Assembly: GCF_037893015.1 (NCBI RefSeq)
Contig: NC_133666.1
Span: forward strand, 656,544,869-656,608,868
Origin: Macrotis lagotis
Lineage: Eukaryota; Chordata; Mammalia; Peramelemorphia; Peramelidae
Reading direction: 5' to 3'
Length of the DNA stretch: 64,000 nt
The position numbers and the translations under genes were made by a program. Below the pieces are notes generated by a model. The model was not told where the DNA came from. It saw only the letters and a program-made list of their open reading frames with translations, and made no database searches. Of the stretch, positions 31,769 through 42,767 are shown in pieces (positions within the stretch are counted from its first letter, which is position 1; each line of letters opens with the position of its first letter).

Positions 31769-32100
31769 AGCTAGAAGGTTATCTGGTCCAGTCTCCTCAT
31801 TTTATAGATGAGGAAATAGGCACAGAAAGACTAAGTGACAAGTCTCAGAGACAATAAAAGAGTATGGATTTGAGCCCGTGACAAAAAACTCCCAGCATCT
31901 TTTCACTCCATCAGGAAATTATGAACTCACATTATCTCAGCATTAAAGAGATATGTCTGAACAGGGCTCCCCTCCACAACATGACCAAGGAGTGGTTATC
32001 TTGTCTCTACTGGAAGTCCTCAGTGATGAGGACCTTAAACCAGTTCTAATTGGGAGATAAAGAAAGCCTATCTCTAAGAACTTTGCCCACTTATTGCTCC
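31769..32100 (-). mobile_element. MIR then CR1/L3 fragment
   Basis: 31790-31900: TATAGATGAGGAAATAGGC, GGATTTGAGCCCGTG. 31940-32095: antisense L3 motifs such as GGAAGTCCTCAGTGATGAGG. Confidence 0.55.
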
Positions 32101-32720
32101 CTGGTCTTTCCTCTGCCGATACGTAGAATGAACCTGATCAATCTCTTGTCCTATATCCTCCGAGGCATGCTGGGATAGTTCGATTCTGTGAAGCTTGGCA
32201 CCTGGCATCTGACCAGTAGGACTCCAAGATAAAGGGGAGCAGAGCCAGGTTTAGTATTAAGGAGGGTTTAAAGTCCACAGTAGTCAAATCAAAAAGGTCT
32301 GTATTAGTACTTACCATTGGCAGGCAAAAGGCTAAATTTTGAGGATTCAAAGAAAGGTAGAAACCTTTCCTGCTCTTGGGGTGCTCACCTTCTAATGGGA
32401 GAATCATTAGTTAGGGCTAAGATATTTGCAATATAATTGTCCCCTCCCTTTAACTCTAATCTCACATTCCAATCCCTAATTTCACAGCCAGCATTTTATT
32501 CCCTTCTCTTCCAAAGGTAACTAGGGGCAGGGGCTTTGGATTTCAAACAGTATTGTTGTCCTACTGCTGCTCAGTTTGAAAGAATACATTAAAGAAGCAT
32601 CTTGAAACTCATCTACCCTAGCTGGTACCTTGGGGTAGAGGTGTTCTGTCTTGGGCTGCCCTCTACTCTTTGCTCACCTGAGGGCTTACTCCTTTTCACT
32701 GGCTCTGAGTAAAAAAATCC
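32101..32720. other. Unassigned; old repeat at 32290-32410
   Basis: CTGCTCTTGGGGTGCTCACC with TTCTAATGGGAG is the dispersed old repeat. The rest, including the ORF at 32138, is unassigned. Confidence 0.4.
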
Positions 32721-32730
32721 ATGGTTTTGT

Positions 32731-32752
32731 CTCTCTCTCTCTCTCTCTCTCC
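32731..32752. repeat. (TC)n microsatellite
   Basis: Eleven CT units immediately before a type C SINE. Confidence 0.9.
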
Positions 32753-32756
32753 CCTA

Positions 32757-33010
32757 TGGGAGTTTGAATCCAGCCTCAGACACTTGCTGTGTGACCTTGG
32801 GCAAGTCACTTAACCCTGATCACCTCTCATCCAGTGCCATCTCCAGTCGAACCAATCCATATCTGGTCATTGGATCCAGATGACTCTGGAGAAGAAAGTG
32901 AGGCTGGGGACTTGGCACAGCACCCCCCCCCCCACTCAAATCCAAATCATATGCTTATCATGGCATCACTTCCCTGGTCTTCTTCAAGAATGAAGGACAA
33001 ACAACAAATC
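32757..33010 (+). mobile_element. Type C SINE, 5'-truncated
   Basis: Starts within the head at GGGAGTTTGAATCCAGCCTC; then GCCATCTCCAGTCGAACCAA, GAGAAGAAAGTGAGGCTGGG, a poly-C expansion and CTTCTTCAAGAATGAAGGAC with a CAA-type tail. Confidence 0.9.
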
Positions 33011-33480
33011 CATAGTTCAGTCCAACACAGTACTCTGGATTTAGGGGAGTTTTTCTTGCCAAGAACCCCGAACCACACTCATAGCTAGTGCCTGAAGACC
33101 AGCATGTGGGGAGAAGAGAAGATGGGGAATGGTGCAACCCAGCCCACCCTGTCTGACCTGGCATGACCTAGCCCATTTGACTGACCTTTTGGAGTTAAAG
33201 AAGCTATTGTCTTGGGCAGGAAGGGAGGGACTCTGGATCAAAGCATCCAGGGGAAGCCAAACTCTCTTGGGATTGGTAGCTGCTCCCTTGTCCAAGGTGG
33301 GATCAAAGCCCTCTTTGAAGCCCTTCTAGTGAACCAAGTGACCTTGGATAAGTGACCTACCCTCTCTGTTCCCTACTTTCCCCATCCATCACTAAGAGGT
33401 TGACAATCTTTCCTGCCTCTTTCCTTCCTCTCTGCCCCACTCTGAGGCTGGACCAGGGCCTCTCCTAGGGGCTCCAGGCA
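33011..33480. other. Unassigned; MIR-like at 33330-33450
   Basis: Overlapping short ORFs on both strands (33041-33329) with no protein signature. Confidence 0.35.
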
Positions 33481-33935
33481 GCTGTCCAGCAGCCACCACA
33501 GCTTATAGTGCTAAAGAAGGGTCTTACTCTTTCCCCTCTCTCCGATGACTGTTCGATGGCTGACATCAGACATCCACAGGATGGTCCAGCAGTCTCTGAG
33601 TCCACTATAAATTGGAGTTTAAGTCAATAAACAGAAGGTGAAAAGAGAAACCCCTTCCAGGCACTGAACGCCTTTGTTCCTCCCTCACAGAGAGGAGGAG
33701 AGATGAGTCACTGCCAAGATAAGACTCTATGTCTGCCAAGACTGAAGCTGCCTCCTGCTCCCTTGAGGCCGCAGGCGCCTCCAGCCTGGGAAGAGAAGAG
33801 CGGGGCTCAGTTGTTCCCTCATGCTGGCCCCTAATCAAGGAGAAAAGGACAGAAAAGAGCCACAGAGTCATTTACCCCTGGCTACCTGGAGTCTCAGTGG
33901 AAGGCAAGGGGGCTAGCCAGGACAAATGACCTCTG
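33480..33935. promoter_or_regulatory. Repeat-free block, candidate regulatory element or non-coding exon
   Basis: No interspersed repeat recognised. Contains an acceptor-like TTGTTCCTCCCTCACAG (33674-33690) followed within 15 bp by AP-1/MARE-type TGAGTCA (33704-33710) and GATA-type GATAAG (33718-33723). ORFs on both strands lack a signature. Function is inferred. Confidence 0.3.
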
Positions 33936-34024
33936 GGCAGGAGAATAATGATTGTTCTTAGAATGAGTGGTCCCCCAGTGGTAAGGTTGAATTTCAGAGC
34001 CTAGAATCTGAGAAGGATCACAAG

Positions 34025-34295
34025 ATGATGTGGATGGAGGACCAGCCCTGGAGTCAGGAAAGCCTGAGTTCAATTCTAGTCCCAGACTGTGTGACCTTGG
34101 GCAAGTCACTTAGCCGTTATTGCCTCACATTCAGAGTTATCTCCAGTCATTCTGATCCATATCTGGTCATTGGACCCCAATGGCTCTGGAGGAGAAAATA
34201 AGACTGGTGACTTAACACAACACCCCTCACTCAAATCCCATTCAATCTCAGATCTTTGCCTTCCCTCCCCAGGAATGAAGGACAAACGTCATCAG
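34025..34295 (+). mobile_element. Type C marsupial SINE
   Basis: GATGTGGATGGAGGACCAGC head, GTTATCTCCAGTCATTCTGA, GGAGGAGAAAATAAGACTGG and CCAGGAATGAAGGACAAACG. Confidence 0.88.
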
Positions 34296-34299
34296 AATC

Positions 34300-34535
34300 T
34301 CAGAGATGGAATGGAGTTTGAGGGATCTAGCCTTGACCTTCCCCTTAGTCCAGGAATATTCCCTCCGGCTGCCTTAATTGGCGATCATTCATACAGACTT
34401 TACTTGCATCCTTCCAGTGATGAAGAACTCACTTCTTCATAACCCATGTCTTTAATGGACAGCCCCAGTTCCTCGTATCACAGATCTGGTGTTGAAAGAG
34501 ACCCCAAAGGTGAACTCATTTATTATAGCAGAGGC
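34300..34535 (-). mobile_element. CR1/L3 LINE fragment
   Basis: Antisense motifs CTTCCAGTGATGAAGAACTC and CTTTAATGGACAGCCCC. Confidence 0.6.
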
Positions 34536-34539
34536 AACT

Positions 34540-34790
34540 ATGGTCTTTTTTACTGTTTGGTCATTTCCATCAGGTCCAGCTCTTCATGACCCAATTTGGG
34601 GTTTGCTTGCAAAGGTATTGGAGTTGTTTGTCATTTCCTTTTCCAGCTCATTTGACAGATGAAGAAACTGAGGCCAATGGGTTTCAGGGATTTGCCCAGG
34701 TCACACAGCTAGTAAGTGGCTGAGGCTGGTTTCGAACTCAGGGCTTCCTGACTCCAGGCTTGGCATTCTATCCACAATACCACCTGGTGG
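34540..34790 (-). mobile_element. Type B (Mar-1-like) CORE-SINE
   Basis: GTCCAGCTCTTCATGACCCA, TTGGAGTTGTTTGTCATTTC, CATTTGACAGATGAAGAAAC and GGCATTCTATCCACAATACC. Confidence 0.9.
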
Positions 34791-35250
34791 GCTAGGTGAG
34801 GTCCAGCATGTAGTTAACGTCAGAAATGAAATTTGAACACAAGTCCTCTGATTCCAGTCCACACTGGTTTAGATGATGTATAGAAGTATCTCTGGGCTCT
34901 ACCCTGGAACAAAGGGGTAGAAAGGGAGGGGAAGGAGGAGGGCATGGGTTGGGATAAGGGACTGGAATAACACCAAGGTAGCAGAGTTCTTTAGAAGAAG
35001 AACCAGAACTCTCCCTCTCTTATTTACTGCTTGCATGATCCTGGCAAGTTGTTTGACATCCCCAACGTCTTTTACTTCATCTGTAAAATGAAGGCATTGG
35101 CTCTAATGATCAATCTAATATCTCTAATGTCAATTCTAGGTCAAAATCTTTGCTGCAAACCCTAATCTCTTTTCCATACAAAGACTTTTTAGATATTTGA
35201 GGGTAGCTTTCAAGTTTGTCTTAAGACTTGGGGTGGGGTGGGAATGGTTG
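34791..35250. other. MIR and L3 remnants
   Basis: 35010-35140 is a MIR in plus orientation (CATCTGTAAAATGAAGGCA); 35150-35235 is short antisense L3. The rest is unassigned. Confidence 0.4.
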
Positions 35251-35254
35251 CCAC

Positions 35255-35460
35255 CCTTTTAAAAATTAATAATTTCTTTTTTCCCAATTACATATCAACT
35301 TTTTGTTTTTACATCACCAGTATTTTCTAATTGAACTCTTCCCCAGCTCCTTCCCAGAGAGTCATCTTCAATAATAAAAGAATACAAAATAGGGGGGAAA
35401 ATAAAACAAACTAACATGTTATTCAGCATTATATATACCCTTATTCTTCCACCTTTTCAA
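35255..35460 (-). mobile_element. Antisense L1-like 3' fragment
   Basis: TTTTCCCAATTACATATCAA with A/T-rich and CTTCCCAGAG context resembles the reverse of an L1 3' UTR. Tentative. Confidence 0.4.
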
Positions 35461-35529
35461 AGAGGGGAAGGATTATCTGCCCTAGAGCTTTTCTAGATTG
35501 AACATAGGTCTAACTTTTCAAGTTTCTCA

Positions 35530-36060
35530 TGGCATTAGAACTGGGAGGAGCCTCAGAGGCCATCCTGTCCAGGCTCCTGGTTTTATAGTTTGAGGCCCAG
35601 AAGCTAAATGATTTGGCCAAGGTCCCTGATAGTAAATAGCAGAGCAGAGATTTGACCCTATAGCTTCTGCCTCATGTTTTCTTTAGTTTAAGGACAAGAA
35701 GAAATCTTAGGGGAACCCTCAAACTGGTCACATCTTTTTCAGGTATCTCTGAACTTGAGGGAACAGAAACACTCAGTCTAGAAAATTTCCCACAGTCTTT
35801 AATGGATCTCCCTCCTCTATTCCTGAGCCAGAGAAAATGTGGTTCTGGAACCACAGAGCTGCTTGTGTCCCTCCCAGAATCTGAACATCTAGGACCCTAG
35901 GATCTGAGCCACTGCACCTGAGTCAGAGCTCTAGCTGGATGGCGATCTCAGTCTCTCTGTCTCCACTTGAGAACACCCAGCTCGTAGTCCCCATTTTATT
36001 GATGAAATAAACCCAGTTATAATCATTTGAGTCCACAAGATGCCTGTAACAGCAAGACCT
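35530..36060. other. MIR/L3 remnant then unassigned DNA
   Basis: 35535-35670 holds a reverse MIR/L3-like piece (GGTTTTATAGTTTGAGGCCC). The remainder is unassigned. Confidence 0.4.
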
Positions 36061-36770
36061 CTTTAGAATGCGGTTGGCAGAACCAGGCTAACATTCTCCC
36101 TGGCTGCCAATTGCACTGGAACTCGATTGGGGAGGAGGGGAGAGAAAGGATGGGTTGATTGGAGCGGATTGACTGCCGGGAGCTGCTATTATGAAAGACT
36201 TCACAGCAAAGACGGTCCCCTGGAGAGGAAGCTACTTGGTGAAGGGTCGGAAGAGAGACTGGATGCTGATTGGAATCCAAAAGCGAACAGAACCATTGAG
36301 TCAGTGTTCTGTGGCAGTGGAGAGGGCAGCTTCAATCTGGAACCAGGGGTGGACCTACACTGGGAAGCTGAAGGAGATACAAGCCAGAAGTCTGAAGGAC
36401 CCAAAAGGTATGATTGCAGAAGATAAAAGGCCCAAAGAAGATAAGAGGGGTTCTGGGGGCTGAAAAAACTGAGATGTTTAGGCAGAGACAGAACAGAAAT
36501 AGAAAGACAGAGGGACGGATGAATGGACAGAGACAGACACAGGGGACAGACCAACAATAGATCAGGAGAAAAAGAAAAATGAGCAAGTAAAATGGGAGCA
36601 GCTTTACTTCCGAGTAGGATCAGGATGCTGCACTGAGCCCCACTGAACAGAATAATGAGGCTGGGTGTCTCTAAATTAGATTCATCTGCCTGAGAACAGT
36701 TTGTATCTGCTATCTCATTCTGCAATAAAATAACTTTGTTTTTGTAACAGTTGATTGAACATGAATTTGC
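36060..36770 (+). other. Unidentified repeat-free unit, LTR-like or transcript-like
   Basis: Holds several inverted CCAAT boxes (ATTGG at 36125-36129, 36156-36160 and 36270-36274), a 90-codon ORF (36191-36463) ending before an AGGTATG donor-like site, and at its 3' end GCAATAAAATAACTTTG (36722-36738), a polyadenylation signal followed by a T-rich stretch and ending near TTGATTGAACA. A CCAAT-rich start and AATAAA-bearing end fit a solo retroviral LTR of about 0.7 kb. A promoter plus non-coding exon is also possible. I could not define terminal repeats or a target duplication, and no protein family was recognised. Confidence 0.3.
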
Positions 36771-37060
36771 TGAAACTTCCCCCTGTGAAGGAGCCTCTGG
36801 AGAGGAGTAAAAGGGAGGGCTGAAAGGGTGTGTGCTCTGGGTCAGCTGATAGAATTTGGGGTTTTGGAAGGCATTCAAATAGTCCAGAAGCCTTTATTTA
36901 AGTATTTACCAGGGCCCAAACACTGTACTAAGTGCTAGGGAGACTAAGAAGGGGGGGGAAAAACCATGGGACTGGAGTTGGAGTTAAAGGAGTGGGCTAA
37001 CATTCTAACGGGGAATTCAATATATATATAAATGATGACCTAGTTCTCAGTTTATGCTGG
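36771..37060. other. Unassigned; old repeat at 36880-36945
   Basis: AAGTATTTACCAGGGCCCAA and ACTGTACTAAGTGCTAGGG are from the dispersed old repeat. Confidence 0.4.
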
Positions 37061-37400
37061 GGCTCATTTTCTGGAGAATTTGAAAGTTGGAAGGGACCAA
37101 CCTCAGCAGCCATCCAGACCAACCTATATCCCCCCCTAGCATATAGGCAGTAGGACATTGCAATAAGCTGGAGAACAAGTAGGCAACCACAACTCTGATG
37201 GCCAACCAGAGGAACCCACTGCCTCTGGGACAGCTCCAATGTTAGCAAGATTTTCTTAATTTTCCTCTTTGCCATAGCCTCCCATTTTTTTCCCTGGTTC
37301 TGCCATCTAGGGCCAGACCAGAAGAGTCATTCAAATATATGAATGCAGTTCTCAGACCTCTTTGAGTCTTCAGTTCTCAAGAAACATTTATAAAGCAGCT
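37060..37400 (-). mobile_element. CR1/L3 LINE fragment
   Basis: Antisense motifs AGTTGGAAGGGACCAACCTC, CTGGGACAGCTCCAATGTTA, TTTTTCCCTGGTTCTGCC. Confidence 0.7.
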
Positions 37401-38145
37401 TCTAAGTGCTAGGAGCTGGAGATGCAAAAATGAATAGTCCCTTCCAATCCAAAGGGTAGGGATGGGAGATGAGGATAGGTCCACAAATTGGTGTATTCAG
37501 AATATAATAGAAAAAATTAATTGGAGATGTCAAATTCAAGCCCATTACTGAGGGAGGGTACTAGAAGTTGATGAGTACAGGAGAGGTTTTGGGTAGGAAG
37601 CAGTGATTTGAGTTTTGAAGGAAGATAGGGATTTTAAGAGGTAAATATAAGGGTGAGAGTGTGAATTATAGACAAGAACAGAACTGGAAGATGGGGTGTG
37701 GTGCATAAGGAACTCAGAGAAATCCAGTTGTGTGATCAAAGGGTTCAATAAGAGGATAATGAGGCTGGAAAGATTGCTTATGACCAAATCCTGAAGAGAT
37801 TTAAAAGCCTGCCTGAAGAGTTTATATTTTATCTTCCGGGACCATTGGAGTTGATTGACAGGGAAAGCAACTTGGTCAGACCTGCCCTTGAAGAAAATGA
37901 TTTCTCTTTTACTGTTGGGTGGAAGATGAATTGGAGGGAGGATGAAAGAGGAAGACCAGTTAATGAGGGGTTCTACTGCTGTAGTCCAGATGAGCAAAGA
38001 TGAGGTCCTGAATGAGGGTTGTGTGGCTTTGAATGGAAAGAAGGACCTAGGGACTTGGGATAGAGAGGGGGTGAAGAATCAGGGACATACTGAAATTGTG
38101 AACCTAGCTCACTGGAAGAGTGGTGATGTACTTGACAGAAATAAG
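37400..38145 (+). repeat. Long ancient dispersed repeat
   Basis: The longest copy of the family: GTGCTAGGAGCTGGAGATGC, GTTTTGAAGGAAGATAGGG, CTGAAGAGTTTATATTTTATC, AAAGCAACTTGGTCAGACC, TTCTACTGCTGTAGTCCAGA. The 150-codon minus ORF lies wholly inside and is a by-product. Confidence 0.6.
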
Positions 38146-38289
38146 GAAGCTTGGTAGAGGGGAAGTTTTGAGGGGAGACAAACTGTTGAGTTTTCAATGT
38201 CTCCAGGACATCTCTAGTCCTTTCAACAAGATCCTTGCATGACATAGACTTAAGGTCCTTCACTCTCCCAGATATTCTCCAGCTTATTG

Positions 38290-38795
38290 CAATGTCCTAA
38301 TTTTTTTCAATTAAAAAGCATTTTTATTCTTTTTTTCTACCTCCCTCCCCCATTTTAAAAAGAAAATAGAAAAATAAAACCTGTGTAAGTAAAATGCAAT
38401 GCCAAACAAAACCAGTTCACACATTGGCTATATTTTATTTTTCATCTTGATATTATGACCTCTCTCTGTTGGGAGGTAGGGAGCATGAATCCTTCCTGGT
38501 CCCCTCAGATTCTCTAGTTGGTCACTACATTAATTTGAACTCTTAAGTTTTTTAAAGTTGCTTGTCTTTACAGTTTTAGTGTTATTATATACCTTGTTCT
38601 CCTGGTTCTAGTTCTTTCACTTTGCATCAGTTCATACCAGTCTTCCTGAGTTTCTCTGAAATCTCTTTTTCTCTCATCTCTTATGACATGATCATATTCC
38701 ATCATGTTCACACAATTTGTTTGATCGTTCCCCAATTGATGGTCACCTCTTTAGTTTCCAGTTCTTTGTCCATGAGAAAAGAGCATTTTGGAATC
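38290..38795 (-). mobile_element. L1 3' region, antisense
   Basis: From the 3' UTR to the ORF2 end in reverse: CACTTTGCATCAGTTCATAC, TCTTATGACATGATCATATT, TTGATCGTTCCCCAATTGAT and CTTTAGTTTCCAGTTCTTTG. Confidence 0.75.
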
Positions 38796-38799
38796 AGTG

Positions 38800-38965
38800 T
38801 CCTTAAACTGGGCTGGGTTGCTGAAACCTGAACCCAGTACTCTAGATATGAACTGTACTGGGCAGCGAACAGCAGGATTGTTAGGTCCTTGATCCAGGTC
38901 TGGAAGCCTCCCTTAACTGTGAAGATGCAAACCAAGATTGCATTGACTTTTGAGGCCACCATAGC
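38800..38965 (-). mobile_element. CR1/L3 LINE fragment
   Basis: GAACCCAGTACTCTAGATAT and AAACCAAGATTGCATTGAC are the antisense of a well-known CR1/L3 segment. Confidence 0.7.
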
Positions 38966-38974
38966 ATACGTGAT

Positions 38975-39135
38975 TGCTCCAATCCAGGACCATCTCCAGG
39001 ATCTTGATCTGTATCTGGTCACAGGACCCAGATGACTCCAGAGGAGAAAGTAAGGCTGGTGACTTAGCATAGACCCCCCATCCCCCAATTCATGTGCTTG
39101 TCATGGTCTTCTTCGACAATGAAGGACAAATATCC
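38975..39135 (+). mobile_element. Type C SINE 3' half
   Basis: AGGACCATCTCCAGGATCTT, CCAGAGGAGAAAGTAAGGCT and GTCATGGTCTTCTTCGACAA. Confidence 0.85.
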
Positions 39136-39439
39136 TTAGTGTTTTTTGATAAAAACCTTTATCTAATCAAGCCTCCCTTCTTTGTTTTGTCACAGAGAGT
39201 TCAGCAATTTAACCCAGAATGTATCAAAGGCAACTGGAGGGGTGACTGAAAGAAGGCAGGATTTGAGTCAGAGAGCCTGGATTTACATGGTGGCTTTGCC
39301 ATTTACTATCTCATTGACTTTGTGCTTCATCTTTCTTGCCTTAGTTTTTTCATTTGTAAAATGAGACAGTTTGGGTACATGACCTTTAAGGCCCCTTCCT
39401 GTCAATTTAAAATCTAAGATTCCATGTAAGTCCATGGAC

Positions 39440-39440
<1 letters not shown>
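39136..39440 (+). mobile_element. MIR and short CR1/L3 remnant
   Basis: 39240-39420 is MIR: GTGGCTTTGCCATTTACTAT, GTTTTTTCATTTGTAAAATG. Confidence 0.6.
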
Positions 39441-39441
<1 letters not shown>

Positions 39442-39508
<67 letters not shown>

Positions 39509-39513
39509 TGTGC
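39442..39513. repeat. (TC)n(TG)n compound microsatellite
   Basis: Twenty-four or so TC units followed by about ten TG units. Confidence 0.95.
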
Positions 39514-39925
39514 ATGCTGTCTTTCTCTATGAGGTTTATTATAATTTATATCAGTATCTTTGAGCTGAAGAATTCTTTTCTGTTCTTTACAGAGGAGTTC
39601 TGTTCTCATTTATCCATCTCTTTGTCTATCCCAAAGAACAAGAAAATGATTATTAAGCACCTCTTGTATGCAAAATTCTTGACTGGACTCTGAGGGAGAT
39701 GCCAGTTGTTATAATGTACAATTATGGTTCTCATGAAACTTTATAGTCTGAGAAGGGAGTAAGAGATGAAAGTCTGAGGCATAACTGTGATGGACAATAT
39801 TACATAGCGAGGGCCTTTGGAAAAGCAGGAAAAAGTACTGTGACTTTGGAGGGGGAAAGGTGATACTGATAAAAGGGATCAGGGAAGACATCGTGGAGGA
39901 GGTTGCATCTGAAACTTTGGATGTA
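39514..39925. other. Old repeat and unassigned DNA
   Basis: TTAAGCACCTCTTGTATGC (39652) and GGGAAGACATCGTGGAGGAG (39881) belong to the dispersed old family. Confidence 0.45.
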
Positions 39926-40170
39926 GGGCAGTTAGGTGGCACCATGGATAGAGCTTGAGCTCTGAGGTCAGGAGGACCTGAGTTCAAATCAGACCTCAGA
40001 TAGTTACTAGTTGTGTGACCCTGGGCAAGTCCCTTCGCCCCAGTTCACCTCAGTTTCCTCATATGTAAAAGGAGCTGGAGAAGGAAATGGCAAACCATTC
40101 CAGTTTCTTGGACAAGAAAATGGCAGAGTCATGCAGAGTTGGGAACTACTGAAATGACAACAGTGACAAA
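39926..40170 (+). mobile_element. Type B (Mar-1-like) CORE-SINE
   Basis: GGGCAGTTAGGTGGCACCAT head, GACCCTGGGCAAGTCCCTTC, AGCTGGAGAAGGAAATGGCA and CTACTGAAATGACAACAGTG. Confidence 0.93.
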
Positions 40171-40194
40171 GGTTTGGAAACGATGATGCTAATA

Positions 40195-40455
40195 GCAAAC
40201 AACAATAATTGCCTTGAATTTATATAGCTTCAAGATTTGCAAGGATTTAACATGTTCAATCCTTTGATCCTTCCAGAACACCACTTGCTAGGTACTATTT
40301 CTATTTCTATTATCTAGATGAAAAAAACTAAGGCTGAGAGTGGGAGAGTGATTTGCACTGTATCACACAACTAAGGAATGTCTTAGGCAGAATCGGAACT
40401 CTAGTCTTTTTTGCTTCCAAGTCCAGTCTTAAATCCCACTGCTCCACCTAGATAG
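40195..40455 (-). mobile_element. MIR
   Basis: ACAATAATTGCCTTGAATTT, TCCTTTGATCCTTCCAGAAC and AACTAAGGCTGAGAGTGGG. Confidence 0.7.
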
Positions 40456-41110
40456 AGAGGGGAAAAAAGGTGGACATCCCAGACAGAAAAAATAATGAGC
40501 AAGACATGAACTTGGGAAAGTATTGTACATGTTCAAGAGACAGAGAGGGATCTTATTTGGCTGCATTATAGAGTCCCTGGAGGAGAATAATAAAGCTAGA
40601 ACATAGAGTGGCACCATATTTATTGAAAAATCTAAGAACCTTAGAATGGGAAGGAACCTTTGAGATCCAGAGGTCTCCCACTGGATCAGGTGTTCCTAAT
40701 CTCTTATGCATCATGGACTTCCTGGACAGGATAAGGAAGCCTCTGGATCTCTTCTCAGAATATTTTTAAACAAATAAAATGAAATGCATAGGATTACAAA
40801 GGAAGCCAAGTCTATGGAAATTATCAAAATATTTTTTAAAAGATCAAGTTCTCAGATTCCAAGTTAAAGATTCTCAGGTTAAAACTTAGAATCAGGATTT
40901 AAGGTAAATCTGACCCAGATTGAAAGGTGATTGGGAAATACTTAATGAAATTAATAAAATACAATACCACATAGATAATACAATTTGTGGTTTTCTATGT
41001 CAAAATACTGCCCTCAGGAATCTGTTTCTAATTGAATTTGACACTGATTAACAATTTATTTGAATCAGAAAATTGAAGTCATGAGGGAAGTGGCCTACTG
41101 AGAAGATGAA
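40456..41110. other. L3 and DNA-transposon-like remnants
   Basis: 40630-40690 resembles L3. 40690-40880 (CATGGACTTCCTGGACAGGA ... TGAAATGCATAGGATTACAA ... TTCTCAGGTTAAAA) matches a widespread old mammalian DNA-transposon pattern; family not assigned. 40900-41110 is AT-rich and unassigned. Confidence 0.45.
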
Positions 41111-41189
41111 TCCCACAAATTAAGAGAGACAAGATTGGAATCCAAACCTTGCTGCCTCAAAACCATGCCTCTTTTTATCAGAGTCACTT

Positions 41190-41405
41190 GTTTGGGTGAC
41201 AAGGACCTTGATCCAAACAGGTGTATTAGGAAAAGTGCTGGTTGTGGAAGACCTGGGTTTGAATTTTGGATCTTCTGTTCCCAATCTATGTGAGAGGGGA
41301 AAGGGGCAAATCACTTTACTTCCCTTAATTTCCTTATCTGACAAATGAGGGGGTCAGATGAGACTGTCTCTAAGGTCCTTTCCTGCTCCAATCTGAGAAG
41401 CCTGG
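41190..41405 (+). mobile_element. MIR
   Basis: GGAAGACCTGGGTTTGAATT, CCTTATCTGACAAATGAGGG and CTCTAAGGTCCTTTCCTGC. Confidence 0.6.
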
Positions 41406-41835
41406 GGTTCTTAAGAAGGGTGAGGTTCTACCATCTAAGGAGATGGCATTGAGTTCCTGGAGGGTACTCCCAATGTCCCTCTCTGACAATAACCAGAACC
41501 CACAGGTTTGGTCTGGTTTTGTTTTGTATTCAGGGCCACCAAGGCTTCCTGGATTGGAGTAGGAATGAGAAAAAATTCAGCTCCATCTCCAGACATACCG
41601 TGCTCCTGCTCCCTCTTGGTCCCTTTTTCCCCTGCCCCCCACGTGCTCCAAGCCAGGCTCAGATTCAGAGGACGCAGCTGTGTCTGCCAGGCCCTGCAGC
41701 TGCCAGATCTTTCTCTGCCCTGCCCAGAACATCCTGTCCATGGCCAAGTACACAGGCCTTGATCCTGCCCTCTGGGAGTTCACATTGAGCCAGATTCCAA
41801 ATGGGTAAAGAAAGAGCTGGGGTTAGCATCGCCAT
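41406..41835. other. C-rich unassigned DNA
   Basis: Overlapping ORFs on both strands at 41508-41853 come from C-rich composition. No protein signature. Confidence 0.35.
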
Positions 41836-42360
41836 CCATTTAGTATTTTGCAAAGCTGTTTACAAATACCTCATTTGATCCTCACGACAACCCTGAGAGG
41901 TAGGAACTATTATTTTCCCCATATTTTTACAGCTAAGGAAACTGAGACTGAAAGAGTTCATACATATATTGGATAGAGTTAGACCTGAACTTTAATCCTG
42001 TCTCAGAAACGTGACAAGCTGTGTGAGTATGGGCAAACCAGACTCAGTTTCCTTTTTTGAAAAATAATAATGGTATTATTATTATTATTATTACTACTAC
42101 TAATATATAATATATAATTATATATAATATATAATATTAATACATGTAATATACCAATAATAGTATTAATATTATTACTATTTCTCAGAGTTGTTATGAG
42201 GATTAAATGAGATAATATTTGTAAATGCGTTACAAACCTTAAAGTTATATAAAAGTGTATATGTTGATGATGATGATTATGACTTGACCAAGGTCATACA
42301 TCTAATAAGTATATGAGATAGGATTTGAATTCCAGTCTTCCTGTCTCTGAGGCCAGATCT
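41836..42360 (-). mobile_element. MIR copies with (ATT)n expansion
   Basis: 41850-41965: CATTTGATCCTCACGACAAC and GGAAACTGAGACTGAAAGAG. 42060-42175 is ATT/TATA-rich. 42180-42350 is further MIR-like sequence. Confidence 0.6.
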
Positions 42361-42405
42361 CTAAGCAGTAACCTGACTCCTCAAAGAGAAATAGGTTTTT
42401 CTTTT

Positions 42406-42767
42406 CCAGGTCTTTCTCAGATCAGGATCTGGCAAACAGTAGTTGTTTTATCAATGTATATTGAATTGCATTGAAATTCTGGACCCTGAAGTTTACCTGC
42501 CTGACCATCCCCTCTATTGGTCTCAGTTTCCTCATCTGTGAAATGAAGAGCTTGGGAGGGTCAGATGACATTCTCTATGGTTTCTGCCAGTTGTAAATCA
42601 ACAATCTGGTGCCAGGCAGCCCAGATAGCACAAGAGCCAGCAGAGAGCCCATGGGTATAGATAGCCTGTTGGGTGCTATGCATTTTTCCTGGGCATTTGG
42701 GGGTTTACTTTGTACAATGAAGAAGAGACCTGAAAAGGGGACCAGACCATTTGGAAGGGACCAGGCT
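42406..42767 (+). repeat. Left arm of a 360 bp near-identical inverted repeat
   Basis: This 362 bp segment is matched in reverse complement by 44493-44851 with, by hand alignment, 7 substitutions, one 1 bp gap and one 4 bp gap (about 98% identity). It contains a MIR-like core (CTCAGTTTCCTCATCTGTGA) plus sequence seen nowhere else in the window. Homology stops abruptly at both ends. Confidence 0.95.

Noticed and set aside
36201..36878. 225-codon minus-strand ORF, the longest in the window
   Set aside because: No recognisable domain, no start context, and it runs antisense through the AATAAA-bearing end of the unidentified unit. Composition is Ser/Leu/Pro-rich as expected from purine-rich plus-strand DNA.
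37545..37997. 150-codon minus-strand ORF
   Set aside because: Lies entirely within the antisense of an ancient dispersed repeat.
42061..42175. Replication origin-like AT-rich element
   Set aside because: An ATT/TATA expansion inside a MIR copy; nothing beyond base composition supports an origin.
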